Of a stretch of 64,000 nt of DNA, positions 18,064-27,795 are shown piece by piece (position 1 is the first letter of the stretch; the number at the start of each line of letters is the position of its first letter). The notes below the pieces were generated by a model, which was not told where the DNA came from, ran no database searches, and saw only the letters and a list, made by a program, of their open reading frames with translations. Source of the DNA: Planctomycetota bacterium (GTDB lineage: Bacteria > Planctomycetota > UBA1135 > GCA-002686595). The stretch is from NCBI GenBank assembly GCA_016712565.1, contig JADJQU010000003.1, forward strand, positions 1 through 64,000. The letters are read 5' to 3'. Both the position numbers and the translations under genes were made by a program.

Positions 18064-19473
18064 TCAGGTGGCCGGCGGCAGGGCCGACCGGAAGGCCAGG
18101 GCCCGATCCTTGAAATTGCGGTAGCGGTCGAAGCTCGCGCAAGCGGGAGAGAACAGCAGCTCGTCGCCGTGTCGAGCCTGGGCATAGGCTTCCTGGACGG
18201 CCTGCTCGACGGTCTCCACGGCGCTGGCGGGGATGCCAGCCCTGGAAAACGCCTCGCGCAGGGTCTCGCGGGCGGCTCCGAAGCTCACCAGGGCCCGCAC
18301 TCGTCCGGCGGAGGCAGCCACCAGTTCCTCCAGGGGCAGACCCGCCTTGGCCTGTCCGCCGCACAGGAGCACCACCGGAACCCGGGCCGAGGCCAGGGCG
18401 GCGATGGTGGAGTCCGGCGTCGTGGACACGCCGTTGTCCCAGACCCGCAGACCGCCCCGCGGGCCCAGGTCCTGGAGGCGGTGCTCGAGGCCCTGCAGGG
18501 TGGCCACGGCGGGGGCCAGTCGCGCGGGGTCGGCGCCCACGGCCCGCGCCAGGGCCAGGGCGGCCAGGGTGTTGTCCCTCTGGAAGTTTCCCGGAAGGCC
18601 GAGATCGCTCACCGCGCCCAGGCGCTCGCCGTCCAGGCGGAACTCGCCCTGCTCGAGCCGCGCGCGGGCGCCCGGCGCCCCCGTCGAGCTGCAGAAGATC
18701 GCCCGGCCGCGCTCCACGGTCCAGCGCGAGGTGCGCGGGTCGTCGCCACCCAGCACCACCACGGAATCGGGCCGACAAAGCTCCAGGATGCGGGCCTTGG
18801 CCGCCTCGTAGTTTTCGACGCTCCCATGGCGCTCGAGGTGGTCGGCGAGCACGTTGGTGCAGCAGACCGCGGCCACGTTGCGAGCGAAGCCGTGGACACC
18901 GCCGCGCAGGGGGGGCGGCAGGGCCTCCAATTGATAGGAGGAAATCTCCAGCACCACCCAATCCTCGGGGCCCAGGAGGCCCAGGGATCCGAGCAGCGAG
19001 CGGCCGATGTTCCCCCCCAGGTGGGAGCGGAAACCGGCCGCCCGCAGGAAGTGGTCCACGGCGTGGCTGGTGGAACTCTTGCCCTGGGTGCCGGTGACGA
19101 GCACCAGGCGCGCGGGGCAGGCCTCCAGGAACAGCGCCATCTCCGAGGTCACCGGAACGCCCGCGGCCCGCGCCTTGGCGAGCAGGGGGTGACCCGGGGC
19201 CACGGCGGGGTTCGCGACCACGAGATCCGTGTCCACGAAGTCCTCCTCGCGGTGTCCCCCGAGGGCATAGACCAGCTCTACGTCGGCGAGTGAGTCGATG
19301 GACTCCCGGAGCAGGTCGGCCGAGCGCAAGTCGGTGACCGTGACGCGCAGACCCTGGCCGGCCAGGTGGCGGGCCGTTTCCGCGCCGCCTCCGAAGAGGC
19401 CCAGTCCCATGACGGTGGCCCGGCGCGGAGGCTGCTTGGGGGATGGAGCTCCGGTCGGCGAGTCCGGGCTCAC
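18064..19473 (-). CDS. murD: UDP-N-acetylmuramoyl-L-alanine--D-glutamate ligase MurD
   Basis: Cytoplasmic peptidoglycan precursor ligase adding D-Glu to UDP-MurNAc-L-Ala with ATP. The N-terminal Rossmann part begins VMGLGLFGGGAETARHLAGQG, the ATP loop is VTGTQGKSSTSHAV (Ser where many Mur ligases have Thr), the middle domain has EISSYQLE, and the C-terminal domain has LEHRLQDLG...WDNGVSTTPDST and LLCGGQAKAGL, the MurD hallmark region. About 469 aa from a GTG at 19473 whose bases overlap the stop of the upstream lipoprotein gene, implying translational coupling. It stands apart from a dcw cluster. Confidence 0.9.
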   Translation of the reverse strand: MSPDSPTGAPSPKQPPRRATVMGLGLFGGGAETARHLAGQGLRVTVTDLRSADLLRESIDSLADVELVYALGGHREEDFVDTDLVVANPAVAPGHPLLAKARAAGVPVTSEMALFLEACPARLVLVTGTQGKSSTSHAVDHFLRAAGFRSHLGGNIGRSLLGSLGLLGPEDWVVLEISSYQLEALPPPLRGGVHGFARNVAAVCCTNVLADHLERHGSVENYEAAKARILELCRPDSVVVLGGDDPRTSRWTVERGRAIFCSSTGAPGARARLEQGEFRLDGERLGAVSDLGLPGNFQRDNTLAALALARAVGADPARLAPAVATLQGLEHRLQDLGPRGGLRVWDNGVSTTPDSTIAALASARVPVVLLCGGQAKAGLPLEELVAASAGRVRALVSFGAARETLREAFSRAGIPASAVETVEQAVQEAYAQARHGDELLFSPACASFDRYRNFKDRALAFRSALPPAT

Positions 19474-20078
19474 TAGAGGCCTCCGGGCGGCTTGCCGGAG
19501 CCTTTCTCCGGCGCCGGCCCGCTGGGCGGCGCGGAGGAGGGGGGCTCGGGACTGGGGCCCGCGTCGAGGGGCGCGCCGGCGGGGGCACCCGTGCCCGAGC
19601 CGGGGAGCAGCGCGCGCTCGCTCGGCAACTCGCGGGCTTCGCGCGTGTCGATCCGCAGACCCTCCGGGCCCGCGCGTCGCAGGGCCTCGGCCCGCTGGAG
19701 CACGCGCACCAGGTCCCGGGCGGGAATCGCCTCGGTCCCCGGCACCAAGCGCACCCGCAGCTTGTGGCGGTCCCGCCAACCCACCGGAAAGACGATTTCG
19801 CTCAGGATGTCGACGGGAAAGTACGCGTACCAGGGCGCGTTGATCTCGAAGGCCTCCGAGTAGGTCAGGTGGCCGTCGAGGTAGAGCGTGATGCGGCGCA
19901 CCCCGTAGCTCGTGAACGGGATTTTCGCGGGCGTGCGCTGGGCCTGGAGCTCGCCGTCCAGCCGGATCTCGGCGCCCGGGGGCTCGCTGGAGATCACCAA
20001 CTCGCGCTGGGCCCGACAGGCGCCCCAGGCGGGGGCCAGGGCCAGGAGGAGCGCGATCTCGAAGGTGGAGCGGGCCAT
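19473..20078 (-). CDS. PEGA-domain lipoprotein
   Basis: 201 residues; signal peptide of the lipoprotein kind (FEIALLLALAPAWGAC, lipid cysteine about residue 21, a slightly atypical lipobox). Residues about 27-75 form a PEGA domain (VISSEPPGAEIRLDGE...TPAKIPFTSYGVRRITL), a small beta fold found in surface proteins and lipoproteins; the rest is Pro/Gly/Ser-rich and disordered. Function unknown; stop-start overlap with murD suggests co-expression. Confidence 0.75.
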   Translation of the reverse strand: MARSTFEIALLLALAPAWGACRAQRELVISSEPPGAEIRLDGELQAQRTPAKIPFTSYGVRRITLYLDGHLTYSEAFEINAPWYAYFPVDILSEIVFPVGWRDRHKLRVRLVPGTEAIPARDLVRVLQRAEALRRAGPEGLRIDTREARELPSERALLPGSGTGAPAGAPLDAGPSPEPPSSAPPSGPAPEKGSGKPPGGL

Positions 20079-20217
20079 GTTGCGCCGCGCGCGCGACGTG
20101 AAAGCGAGAATCGCTCCCCAGGGGCCCGGGATCAAGGGGCGCCTGCGCGGGAAGACCCCTTCGGGGCCCCGGAACACGGCCCTGGGGCCGCGCGCGTCCC
20201 GGGGGACGCCGAACGGA

Positions 20218-20310
20218 TGGCGGAGTGGGCGGGATTCGAACCCGCGGTCCCCAAATTCAGGAGACACCAGATTAGCAATCTAGCGCATTCGGCCACTCTG
20301 CCACCACTCC
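20218..20310 (-). tRNA. tRNA-Ser (anticodon GCT)
   Basis: Reading the minus strand, a 7-bp acceptor stem GGAGTGG/CCACTCC encloses a D-arm, an anticodon loop TTGCTAA within GATTGCTAATC, a long variable arm typical of class II tRNAs (TGTCTCCTGAATTTGGGGACC), and a T-arm GCGGGTTCGAATCCCGC. Discriminator G and an encoded CCA end complete it. GCT pairs with AGC/AGT serine codons. Confidence 0.97.
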
Positions 20311-20455
20311 GCAGGGGTCCGTGAGGGGCGACGAGCTTACGGGCGGGGGGGTGGGCGCACAAGCACGGCGGGGCCCAAGGCCCCAGTACCCACGGAAGGA
20401 GCCGCCGGAGAACTCGCGAGAATCGCCCCGATCCGGCTGGGTACCATGGCGGGTC

Positions 20456-22411
20456 ATGCCGGCGCCCGGGTCCCCGTTGCCGCTCTCCGTCGAGCCCTCC
20501 CGCTCCACGGCGCGCGCCGCGCGTCTGCGGGCGGTCCTGTTCGTGGCCCTGGCCAACCTGGCCCTGGCCTGCGCCATCGGGACCGCCTACCTCGATTCCC
20601 TGCCCGAGCACCCGGGCCCGCGGCTGTGGTGGTTCGCCCACGCGGGGCTGGTGTCCTCGATGCTGACCCTGGTCTTCGTTCCCGGGGCCTGCCTCGCCCT
20701 GGCCGCGCTCTCGCGCCTGGGGGATCGGACCCTGCTGGTCGGCCAGACCCTGCTGTGGTCCTTCTTCCACCTGACGCTGTTCATCGACACGCGCGTCTTC
20801 GGCCTCTACCAGTACCACCTGAACGGAGCGGCCTGGAATCTCCTGACCACACGCGGGTCCCAGGACTCCTACCACCTCGGGCCGCGAATCTGGGCCCTGG
20901 GCACCGGCATGTTCCTGGTGCTGGCCCTGGCCCAATGGGCGTTCTGGAAACTGGCCTGGAAGCGCATCGAGCGCACCCAGGGCCGCAGCACCCTGCGCTC
21001 GGCGGCGGCGTGGGTCGCGCTGCTGGCCGCCGCCATCGGTGTCGAGAAGACCATCTACTTCGACGCGGATCTGACGCGGGACCGCGCCGTGGGCCAGCTG
21101 TCCAACCTGTTCCCGGTCTATCCGCGCTTCAGCGCCCAGGCGCTGCTCCCCGGGGAGGTCTCCGCCGCCGAACGGGGCGAGTCGTCCTTCGCCATCCGCA
21201 CCGAGGGTGGGGTGTTGGACCTGCCCCAAGAGGGCCTGCGTCTCCCCGAGGGTGGTCCGCGTCCCAACATCCTCATCCTGGTGGTGGATTCCTGGCGCGC
21301 GGACATGTTGGATCCCGAGGTGACGCCGCGGCTGTGGGCCTTCGCCCAGGGCGCGCGGCGCTTCGAGAACCACCTCTCGGGCGGCAACGCCACGCGCTTC
21401 GGCGTCTTTTCCCTGCTCTACGGCCTGCACGGCTCCTACTGGTGGCCCGTGCTGGAAGCGGAGCGCCCCCCGATCCTGCTGGAGGTGCTGCGGAAGAGCG
21501 GCTATCAGGCGCGCGTGTTCTCCAGCGCCTCCATGGAATTCCCCGAGTTCCGGCGCACGGCCTGGGCCACCCTGGGCCCCGAGGTGGAGGACCGTTTTCC
21601 TTCCCCGCGCCGCGCCGAACGGGACGCGCTCCTGGGCGCGCGCTTCGCCGAGTGGGTGCCGGAGGCCCTGGCGGCGGGCCAGCCGTTCTTCGCCTTCGCG
21701 CTCCTGGATTCGGCCCACCAGACCTACGATTTTCCCAGCGACCAGGCGCTGTTCCAGCCCTGCGCCGAGGAGCTGGACTACCTGGAGATGGCGCGCACCC
21801 ACGACGGCCTGCTGCGCGACCAGGTCAAGAACCGCTACAAGAACGCGCTCCACTACGTGGACACGATCGCCGGTTCCATGCTCGAGGCCCTGCGCCGCGA
21901 GGGTGCCCTGGAGAACACGCTCGTGTTGGTCACGGGGGACCACGGCGAGGAATTCGCCGAGCACGGCCACTGGGGTCACACCTCGAACTTCACGCCGGAG
22001 CAAGTGCTGGTGCCCCTGGTCCTCTGTGGACCGGGCATCGAGCCCGGCGTCGAACTGCGGCCCACGGCCCACCTGGACGTGGCGCCGACCCTGTTGGAGC
22101 TCCTGGGGCTTCCGGCGTCCGCACGGCCCGGCTGGAGCCTGGGCGAGAATCTGCTCGCCCCCCTGGCCCGGCGCGATCGCGTGGTCGCGGGTTGGGGCGA
22201 GATCGGGCTGTGGACCGGGGACGGCATCTTCCGCATTCCCATGGACGCCGATCGGCCCCTGGAGCTGGCGGTCTTCGACTCCAGCTGGTCCCTGCTGGCC
22301 GACCAGGACCAGCGCTTCGCGCGCAACTCCGAGGCCCTGAGCCGTCTGGCGAGCGAGTGCGTGCGATTCCTGCAGTTCCCGGCCGGGCGCGGGGCGCGAA
22401 AACCCCAGTGA
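20456..22411 (+). CDS. Sulfatase-family inner-membrane protein (YejM/LtaS-like), copy 1
   Basis: 651 residues: five transmembrane helices in the first 230 or so, then a periplasmic alkaline-phosphatase-fold domain beginning NILILVVDSWRADML. The segment ENHLSGGNATRFGVFSLLYG carries the nucleophile Thr as in YejM/PbgA and LTA synthases, and VTGDHGEEFAEHGHWGHTSN the metal ligands. Such proteins transfer phosphoglycerol or phosphoethanolamine groups, or act as lipid-sensing pseudo-enzymes that control LPS synthesis in Enterobacteria; which applies is not clear. The start follows low-complexity sequence; its stop overlaps the next gene's GTG. Confidence 0.82.
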   Translation: MPAPGSPLPLSVEPSRSTARAARLRAVLFVALANLALACAIGTAYLDSLPEHPGPRLWWFAHAGLVSSMLTLVFVPGACLALAALSRLGDRTLLVGQTLLWSFFHLTLFIDTRVFGLYQYHLNGAAWNLLTTRGSQDSYHLGPRIWALGTGMFLVLALAQWAFWKLAWKRIERTQGRSTLRSAAAWVALLAAAIGVEKTIYFDADLTRDRAVGQLSNLFPVYPRFSAQALLPGEVSAAERGESSFAIRTEGGVLDLPQEGLRLPEGGPRPNILILVVDSWRADMLDPEVTPRLWAFAQGARRFENHLSGGNATRFGVFSLLYGLHGSYWWPVLEAERPPILLEVLRKSGYQARVFSSASMEFPEFRRTAWATLGPEVEDRFPSPRRAERDALLGARFAEWVPEALAAGQPFFAFALLDSAHQTYDFPSDQALFQPCAEELDYLEMARTHDGLLRDQVKNRYKNALHYVDTIAGSMLEALRREGALENTLVLVTGDHGEEFAEHGHWGHTSNFTPEQVLVPLVLCGPGIEPGVELRPTAHLDVAPTLLELLGLPASARPGWSLGENLLAPLARRDRVVAGWGEIGLWTGDGIFRIPMDADRPLELAVFDSSWSLLADQDQRFARNSEALSRLASECVRFLQFPAGRGARKPQ

Positions 22412-24312
22412 ACTCCCAGGAAACGACGCGGGGCGCGCGCCTGTCGGCGTGCTATTGGACCTGGCTCGCGACCATCGGGCTCGGCGCCCTCGTGGGCCAG
22501 CGCTGGCTCGCCCACTCCTCGGGAGGCGACCTGGGGGCGGCGCTGTTCATGCAGGCGGCCCTGGTTTCCACCCTGGCCATGCTGGCGGTCGTGCCCCTGC
22601 TGCCGCTCTTGCTGGTGGCCTGGGGCGTGCCCTCGCGGCGGCTCGCGGCGGCCCTGCACGCGGCGCTCTGGACCCTGTTCCTGCTGCTGGTCTACGCGGA
22701 CACCGTGGTCTACGGCATGTTCCGCTACCACTTCAACGGCCTGGTGTGGCACGAACTCACGACCGAGGGCTCTGAGGATTCGATCCACCTGGATGGGACC
22801 CTGTGGACCCAGGTGGCCCTGGGTACGCTCGCCGTGCTGCTGGTGCAGTGGTTCCTGTGGAATCGGATCCACGGGCGGGCCCTGCGGACGCGGGAGGCTG
22901 GTCCGTCCCAGGGGCGCTCGCCGCGGCGTTGGTTCGCCCGGCCCAAGGTGCTCGCGGCCGCGGCGCTCCTGGCCCTCGTCGCCGGCGAGAAGTCCGTCTA
23001 CGCCTGGGCCGACCTGACCCGCGACCGCAACATCACGGCGCGCAGCCGGCTCATGCCGCTCTACCAGCCGCTGACCATCAAGGACCTGCTCGGCAAGCGC
23101 CTGGGCTTCGACCTCTCCGGCCGCGAGCGCGTCAAGATCGCCAGCGAGGGCGTGCTGATCCGCTATCCCCTGGAGACGCCCCGCATCCCGGCGGATTCGC
23201 AGAAGCCCAACATCCTCGTGGTCGTGATCGATTCCCTGCGCCGCGACGTCATGGTGCCCGAGGTCATGCCGCGACTGGCGCGCTGGTCCGAGGGCGCGCG
23301 CCGCTTCCGCCAGCATCTGTCGGGCGGCAATGCCACGCGCTTCGGCGTGTTCTCCCTCGTGTACGGCCTGCACGGTTCCTACTGGATGCCGATCCTGAAC
23401 GAGCAGGCTCCGCCGGTGCTGGTCACGGCCCTGGTGGAGGCGGGCTACGAGCCGCGGGTGATCTCCGCCGCGTCGATGAACTCGCCCGAGTTCCGCTCCA
23501 CCTGCTGGGTGAGCGTCGAGGACTCCGTCCACGATCGCTTCGAGGGCGAGAAGTACCTGCGCGACCGGGCCGTGGCGGCGGATTTCCGCCAGTGGATCGC
23601 CACGCGGGACGCTTCGCGGCCGTTCTTCGCCTTCGCGCTGATCGACTCGCCGCACCAGGTGTACTCGGTGGATCCCGAGCTGACGCCGTTCACGCCCTAC
23701 GAGCAGCGACTGGACTATCTGAAGCTCGGCGGCGTGCCCTCCGCGGAGATGATCCAGAACGTCAAGAACCGCTATCTGAACGCCTGCGCCGCGGCGGACG
23801 TGGCGGTGGCGGGCATGCTGGAGGAACTCGAGGCCCGCGGGCTGGCCCAGAACACCCTCGTGGTCGTCACCGGCGACCACGGCGAGGAGTTCTACGAGCA
23901 CGGCACCTTCGGGCACACCTCGAACTTCACGCCCGTCCAGACCTGGGTCAGCTTCGCCATGGCGGGCCCGGGCGTCACGGCGGGGGAGGAGCTCTTGCCC
24001 ACCAGTCATCTGGACCTGGCGCCGACGCTCCTGGAACTCCTGGGCGTCGATCGCGGCCTGCGCGAGCAGTACAGCGTGGGACTGAATCTGCTCGATCCGC
24101 CCGAGCAGCGCCTGCGGGCCATCGGCGGCTGGCAGGAGGCCGCGATCTGGCTCGAAGAGGCCATCCTCCTGATCCCCCTGGAGGGTCACAAGGGCCTCGT
24201 GGAACCCTACAGCTACGACTGGAAGCCGCTCGACCTGGTGCCTTCCGCGATCCCCGGGGCGAGGGAAGCCCTGGCGCAGCTCTCCCTCGAATGCCGCAGG
24301 TTCCTGCGATGA
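22408..24312 (+). CDS. Sulfatase-family inner-membrane protein (YejM/LtaS-like), copy 2
   Basis: 634 residues, clearly a paralog of the preceding gene: same five-helix N-terminus (with MFRYHFNGLVWHELTTEGSEDS against YQYHLNGAAWNLLTTRGSQDS in copy 1), NILVVVIDSLRRDVM, RQHLSGGNATRFGVFSLVYG, and VTGDHGEEFYEHGTFGHTSN. The GTG start overlaps the upstream stop (GTGA) and its own stop overlaps the following methyltransferase start (ATGA), so all three genes are translated as a coupled unit. Two non-identical copies side by side suggest hetero-complex formation or different lipid substrates. Confidence 0.82.
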   Translation: MNSQETTRGARLSACYWTWLATIGLGALVGQRWLAHSSGGDLGAALFMQAALVSTLAMLAVVPLLPLLLVAWGVPSRRLAAALHAALWTLFLLLVYADTVVYGMFRYHFNGLVWHELTTEGSEDSIHLDGTLWTQVALGTLAVLLVQWFLWNRIHGRALRTREAGPSQGRSPRRWFARPKVLAAAALLALVAGEKSVYAWADLTRDRNITARSRLMPLYQPLTIKDLLGKRLGFDLSGRERVKIASEGVLIRYPLETPRIPADSQKPNILVVVIDSLRRDVMVPEVMPRLARWSEGARRFRQHLSGGNATRFGVFSLVYGLHGSYWMPILNEQAPPVLVTALVEAGYEPRVISAASMNSPEFRSTCWVSVEDSVHDRFEGEKYLRDRAVAADFRQWIATRDASRPFFAFALIDSPHQVYSVDPELTPFTPYEQRLDYLKLGGVPSAEMIQNVKNRYLNACAAADVAVAGMLEELEARGLAQNTLVVVTGDHGEEFYEHGTFGHTSNFTPVQTWVSFAMAGPGVTAGEELLPTSHLDLAPTLLELLGVDRGLREQYSVGLNLLDPPEQRLRAIGGWQEAAIWLEEAILLIPLEGHKGLVEPYSYDWKPLDLVPSAIPGAREALAQLSLECRRFLR

Positions 24313-25451
24313 CCGCCGCCGCCCGGGAGACCTTTTTCGTCACCTGCGCGCCCGGCGTCGAGCCGCTGCTGCACGAGGAGATCCGCGCCCTGAAGTTGGC
24401 CAGGGTGGAGCGCCAGGTGGGCGGCGTGCGCTTCGAGGGCACGCTCTTGGACGCCCAACGGGCCAACCTCTGGCTGCGCACCGCCGTGCGCGTCCTGATG
24501 CGCGTGGCGCGCTTCGAGGCGGCCGACGGCGATCAGCTCCACGCCGGCGCCCTGGCCGTGGATTGGAGCCGCTTCCTCGCCGTGGACGGCCGCTTCGTGA
24601 TCGACGCCCACACGAAGGACTCCACCCTGGACCACAGCCTGTTCATCGAGCAGCGGGTCAAGGACGCCATCGTGGACGGCTTCCGCGCCCGCACCGGCGA
24701 GCGTCCCAGCGTGGACAAGGAGCATCCCGACCTGTCGGTGCACGTGCACCTGGTGAAGAACCGCTGCACGCTGCTCGTGGACACCTCGGGGGAGCCCCTG
24801 CACAAGCGCGGATGGCGTCGCTACCAGGGTCGCGCGCCGTTGTCGGAGACCCTGGCCGCGGCGCTGGTGCGCTTCTCGGGCTGGGACATGCGCTCGCCCC
24901 TCGTGGATCCCTTCTGCGGCGGAGCCACGATCCTGATCGAAGCGGCGCTCCTGGCCCGCAACGTGGCGCCCGGCAGCTTTCGCGCGCACTTCGCCTTCGA
25001 GAAGCTCCCCGGCCACGATCCGGACGCCTGGCAGCGGCTGCTGGCGGAGGCGCGGCGGGCTCTGGCGCCCAGGCCCAAGCTCGCGCTCCTGGGTCGCGAC
25101 TGGGATCCGGCCACGCTCGACGGAGCCAGGCAGAATCTCGCCGGCGCGGGCCTCGAGGGGGCGGTGCAGTTGGAACTGGGCGCGGCCACCGACTGGGAGC
25201 CGCGCAAGGGCTGGAACGCCTGGATCGTCACCAACCCGCCCTATGGCGAGCGCGTGGGCACCGAGCGCGGACTGGAGGACAGCTACCGGCGCTTCGGCCA
25301 GCTGCTCTCCGCGCGCGGTCACGGCTACCGTCTGGCTCTGCTGACCTCGAGCCAGCGCCTGGGGCAATCCCTGGGGCTTTCTGGGCTCGAGCGCCGGGTG
25401 CTCTTGAACGGCCCCCTGGAGTGCGAGCTCTTGACGGGAGCGATTCCCTGA
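24309..25451 (+). CDS. THUMP-domain class I SAM-dependent RNA methyltransferase (RlmL N-half type)
   Basis: 380 residues. An N-terminal ferredoxin-like/THUMP region (FFVTCAPGVEPLLHEEI, DAHTKDSTLDHSLFIEQRVKDAI) precedes a Rossmann methyltransferase with VDPFCGGATILIEAALLARNVAPG as SAM-binding motif I and NPPYGERVG as the catalytic motif for N2-guanine methylation. E. coli RlmL has this module fused to RlmK; here only the RlmL-like half is present, which is the usual form outside Gammaproteobacteria. Probable target 23S rRNA G2445, by analogy. Start ATG overlaps the upstream stop. Confidence 0.85.
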   Translation: MTAAARETFFVTCAPGVEPLLHEEIRALKLARVERQVGGVRFEGTLLDAQRANLWLRTAVRVLMRVARFEAADGDQLHAGALAVDWSRFLAVDGRFVIDAHTKDSTLDHSLFIEQRVKDAIVDGFRARTGERPSVDKEHPDLSVHVHLVKNRCTLLVDTSGEPLHKRGWRRYQGRAPLSETLAAALVRFSGWDMRSPLVDPFCGGATILIEAALLARNVAPGSFRAHFAFEKLPGHDPDAWQRLLAEARRALAPRPKLALLGRDWDPATLDGARQNLAGAGLEGAVQLELGAATDWEPRKGWNAWIVTNPPYGERVGTERGLEDSYRRFGQLLSARGHGYRLALLTSSQRLGQSLGLSGLERRVLLNGPLECELLTGAIP

Positions 25452-25525
25452 GCTTTGCGCCCCGCGGGGCAGGCGAGCGGGCGGGTCGCCGAAAAAACGG
25501 TCCGCCGCGTTCCTAGGAACGGCTC

Positions 25526-26032
25526 CTAGTGATCGTGGTGGCCGCCGGCGCCGTGGGGGTGGCCGTGGGCCAGTTCCTCCGCGGTGGCGTCGCGAACCTC
25601 GTGGATCGCGACCTCGAAGTGCAACGTCTGTCCCGCCAGGGGGTGGTTCAGGTCGATGGTCACCTCGTCGCCGTCCACGGACACCACGGTGGCCAGGATC
25701 GGCTCGCCGTCGGGGCCCTCGGCTTCGAATTCCAGGCCGGCCTCCAGCGGAGCCTCGGGCGGAAACGTGTCGCGCGTGACCTGTTGGATGCCGCGCGGAT
25801 CGCGCTCGCCGTAACCGTCCTCGGGCGCGACGACGATCTTGGCGCGCTCTCCCTGGCGCTTGCCGGCCAGACCGTCCTCGAGACCGGGCACGATCATGCC
25901 GACGCCGTGCAGGTATTGGATCGGCTCACCCGTGGCCGAGCTGTCGAGCTCGTTGCCCGCCGGGTCGCGCAGCGTGTAGTGAAGGGTGACGACCTTGCCG
26001 GCGGCGATTGCCGCGCCTTGATTCGATGCCAT
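25526..26032 (-). CDS. slyD: FKBP-type peptidylprolyl isomerase SlyD
   Basis: 168 residues. The split FKBP domain is evident: VVTLHYTLRDPAGNELDSSA, QYLHGVGMIVPGLEDGLAGK, then an insert-in-flap chaperone domain (PEDGYGERDP...FPPEAPLEAGLEFEA) and the closing DLNHPLAGQTLHFEVAIHEVR. The C-terminus is His-rich (HGHPHGAGGHHDH), a metal-binding tail as in SlyD, which helps nickel delivery. Start MASNQGAA chosen because the upstream extension has no FKBP similarity. Confidence 0.92.
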   Translation of the reverse strand: MASNQGAAIAAGKVVTLHYTLRDPAGNELDSSATGEPIQYLHGVGMIVPGLEDGLAGKRQGERAKIVVAPEDGYGERDPRGIQQVTRDTFPPEAPLEAGLEFEAEGPDGEPILATVVSVDGDEVTIDLNHPLAGQTLHFEVAIHEVRDATAEELAHGHPHGAGGHHDH

Positions 26033-26194
26033 GGTGCTGAATTCCCTGGCGCAGCCTGCGCCGGACGGTTTTGGGCGAACCACGTTAGCCGGAAGGCCGC
26101 CGGACTGTCGCCACAAATCCCCGCCCGGCGTGGAATCCAGGGGGACCCGCGCAGGAAACCGAGAACGGGACGCGGGGCGATCGCCCGGGGGGCC

Positions 26195-26671
<477 letters not shown>

Positions 26672-26786
26672 GGCGCGATCCTAACCGAGTGCCGCGAAAA
26701 TCCCTCGCGGCGGCCGCGGGGCGAGATTCCGGACAGGGCGCGGCGGGGGTGCGGCGCGCGCCATGCCCATGCGCTACTGTCTCCCC

Positions 26787-27617
26787 ATGCAGATCACCCG
26801 CCTGTGGATTCTGTGCCTCTTCACCGCCTGCTCCTCGCCCCAGGAGGTCCTCGTCCGGCGCCCTCCGCCCCGCGCGCCGATCGTCAACGGCCGGCTGATG
26901 GTGGTCGGCGGCGGAGGCACGACGCCGGCCATGGTGGCGCGCATGCTCGAGCTCGCCGGCGGCAAGGATGCGCGCATCGTGATCCTGCCCCAGGCCTCGT
27001 CCCAGCCCGACCGCGGCAAGGGCTCCCTCGAGCTGTTCGCCGAGGCGGGGGCCACCAATTCGATCTGCCTGGATCCCCTGGAGGAGACGGCCGGCGGCGC
27101 GGAACTGGAATCCGCCGCGTTGATCTGGTTTCCCGGCGGCGACCAGGTCCAGTTGATGGCGGCCCTGGATGAAGCGCGTCTGGTGGACGACGTGCAGCGG
27201 CGCTTCCGGCAGGGGGCGATCGTCGGCGGCACGAGCGCCGGCGCCGCGGTCATGAGCCCGTTGATGATGACCGGGGAGGCCGACCTGGAAAGCGTCCGCG
27301 GCGGAACCACGGAACTGGTCTCGGGTCTCGGCCTGTGGGACGAAGTGATCGTCGATCAGCACTTCGTGCGCCGTCAGCGCTGGGCACGCCTCGTGTCCGC
27401 GGTCCTCGACCATTCCGAGTTCGTGGGCGTGGGGATCGACGAGCGCACCGCGGTGGAAGTGGCGGGCGACGTTTGGCGCGTGTGGGGCGACGGCAGCGTG
27501 GTGGTCCTCGACGCCCGCCGCGCCGAAGCCGCGGCCGGCCTGCCCGGGGAGCACTCGACCGCCCGGGACGTCCAGTTCTCGATCCTCAAGGACGGCGAGA
27601 CCTTCTCCCTGCGCTAG
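26787..27617 (+). CDS. Cyanophycinase-like S51 peptidase, lipoprotein
   Basis: 276 residues from the ATG at 26787, chosen because ITRLWILCLFTAC gives a lipoprotein signal with the cysteine at about 15; an ATG at 26763 would add eight residues. The peptidase S51 core is visible: GRLMVVGGGGTTPAMVARM, WFPGGDQVQLMAAL, and the nucleophile elbow IVGGTSAGAAVMS, followed by DQHFVRRQRWARL. Cyanophycinases hydrolyse multi-L-arginyl-poly-aspartate to beta-Asp-Arg; exported forms let bacteria use external cyanophycin. No cyanophycin synthetase is visible here, which fits a scavenging role. The TAG stop is part of MITE-like element B. Confidence 0.85.
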   Translation: MQITRLWILCLFTACSSPQEVLVRRPPPRAPIVNGRLMVVGGGGTTPAMVARMLELAGGKDARIVILPQASSQPDRGKGSLELFAEAGATNSICLDPLEETAGGAELESAALIWFPGGDQVQLMAALDEARLVDDVQRRFRQGAIVGGTSAGAAVMSPLMMTGEADLESVRGGTTELVSGLGLWDEVIVDQHFVRRQRWARLVSAVLDHSEFVGVGIDERTAVEVAGDVWRVWGDGSVVVLDARRAEAAAGLPGEHSTARDVQFSILKDGETFSLR

Positions 27618-27795
27618 CCCGACTTATTCATGAGCTCCGGCTCCAACCCCCGCCCAAGCCCGTCTGGACTGCGTTGCGCCGCCGCGTTCGGTCCTCAGCG
27701 ACCTGCAGGTCGCCTGCGGGAGAACGCGTCGTCGCGCCTTGCCAGCCAGGCTTTATCGTGGGTTTCGCTCAAAGCTCATGAATAAGTCGGGCTAG
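27614..27795. mobile_element. MITE-like element B, copy 2 (intact)
   Basis: 182 bp with perfect 23-bp terminal inverted repeats (27614-27636 and 27773-27795) and a central perfect 16-bp palindrome GCGACCTGCAGGTCGC. A 7-bp sequence CCCTGCG occurs at both flanks (27607-27613, 27797-27803 with one extra base), a possible target duplication. The interior is nearly identical to 5868-6004. Noncoding. It lies at the 3' end of the cyanophycinase gene and supplies its stop codon. Confidence 0.85.

Noticed and set aside
20132..22072. Long minus-strand frame opposite the first YejM-like gene
   Set aside because: Composition is Gln/Gly/Arg/His-rich as expected from antisense GC-rich codons, it spans the tRNA, and the plus strand has an unmistakable sulfatase-family protein.
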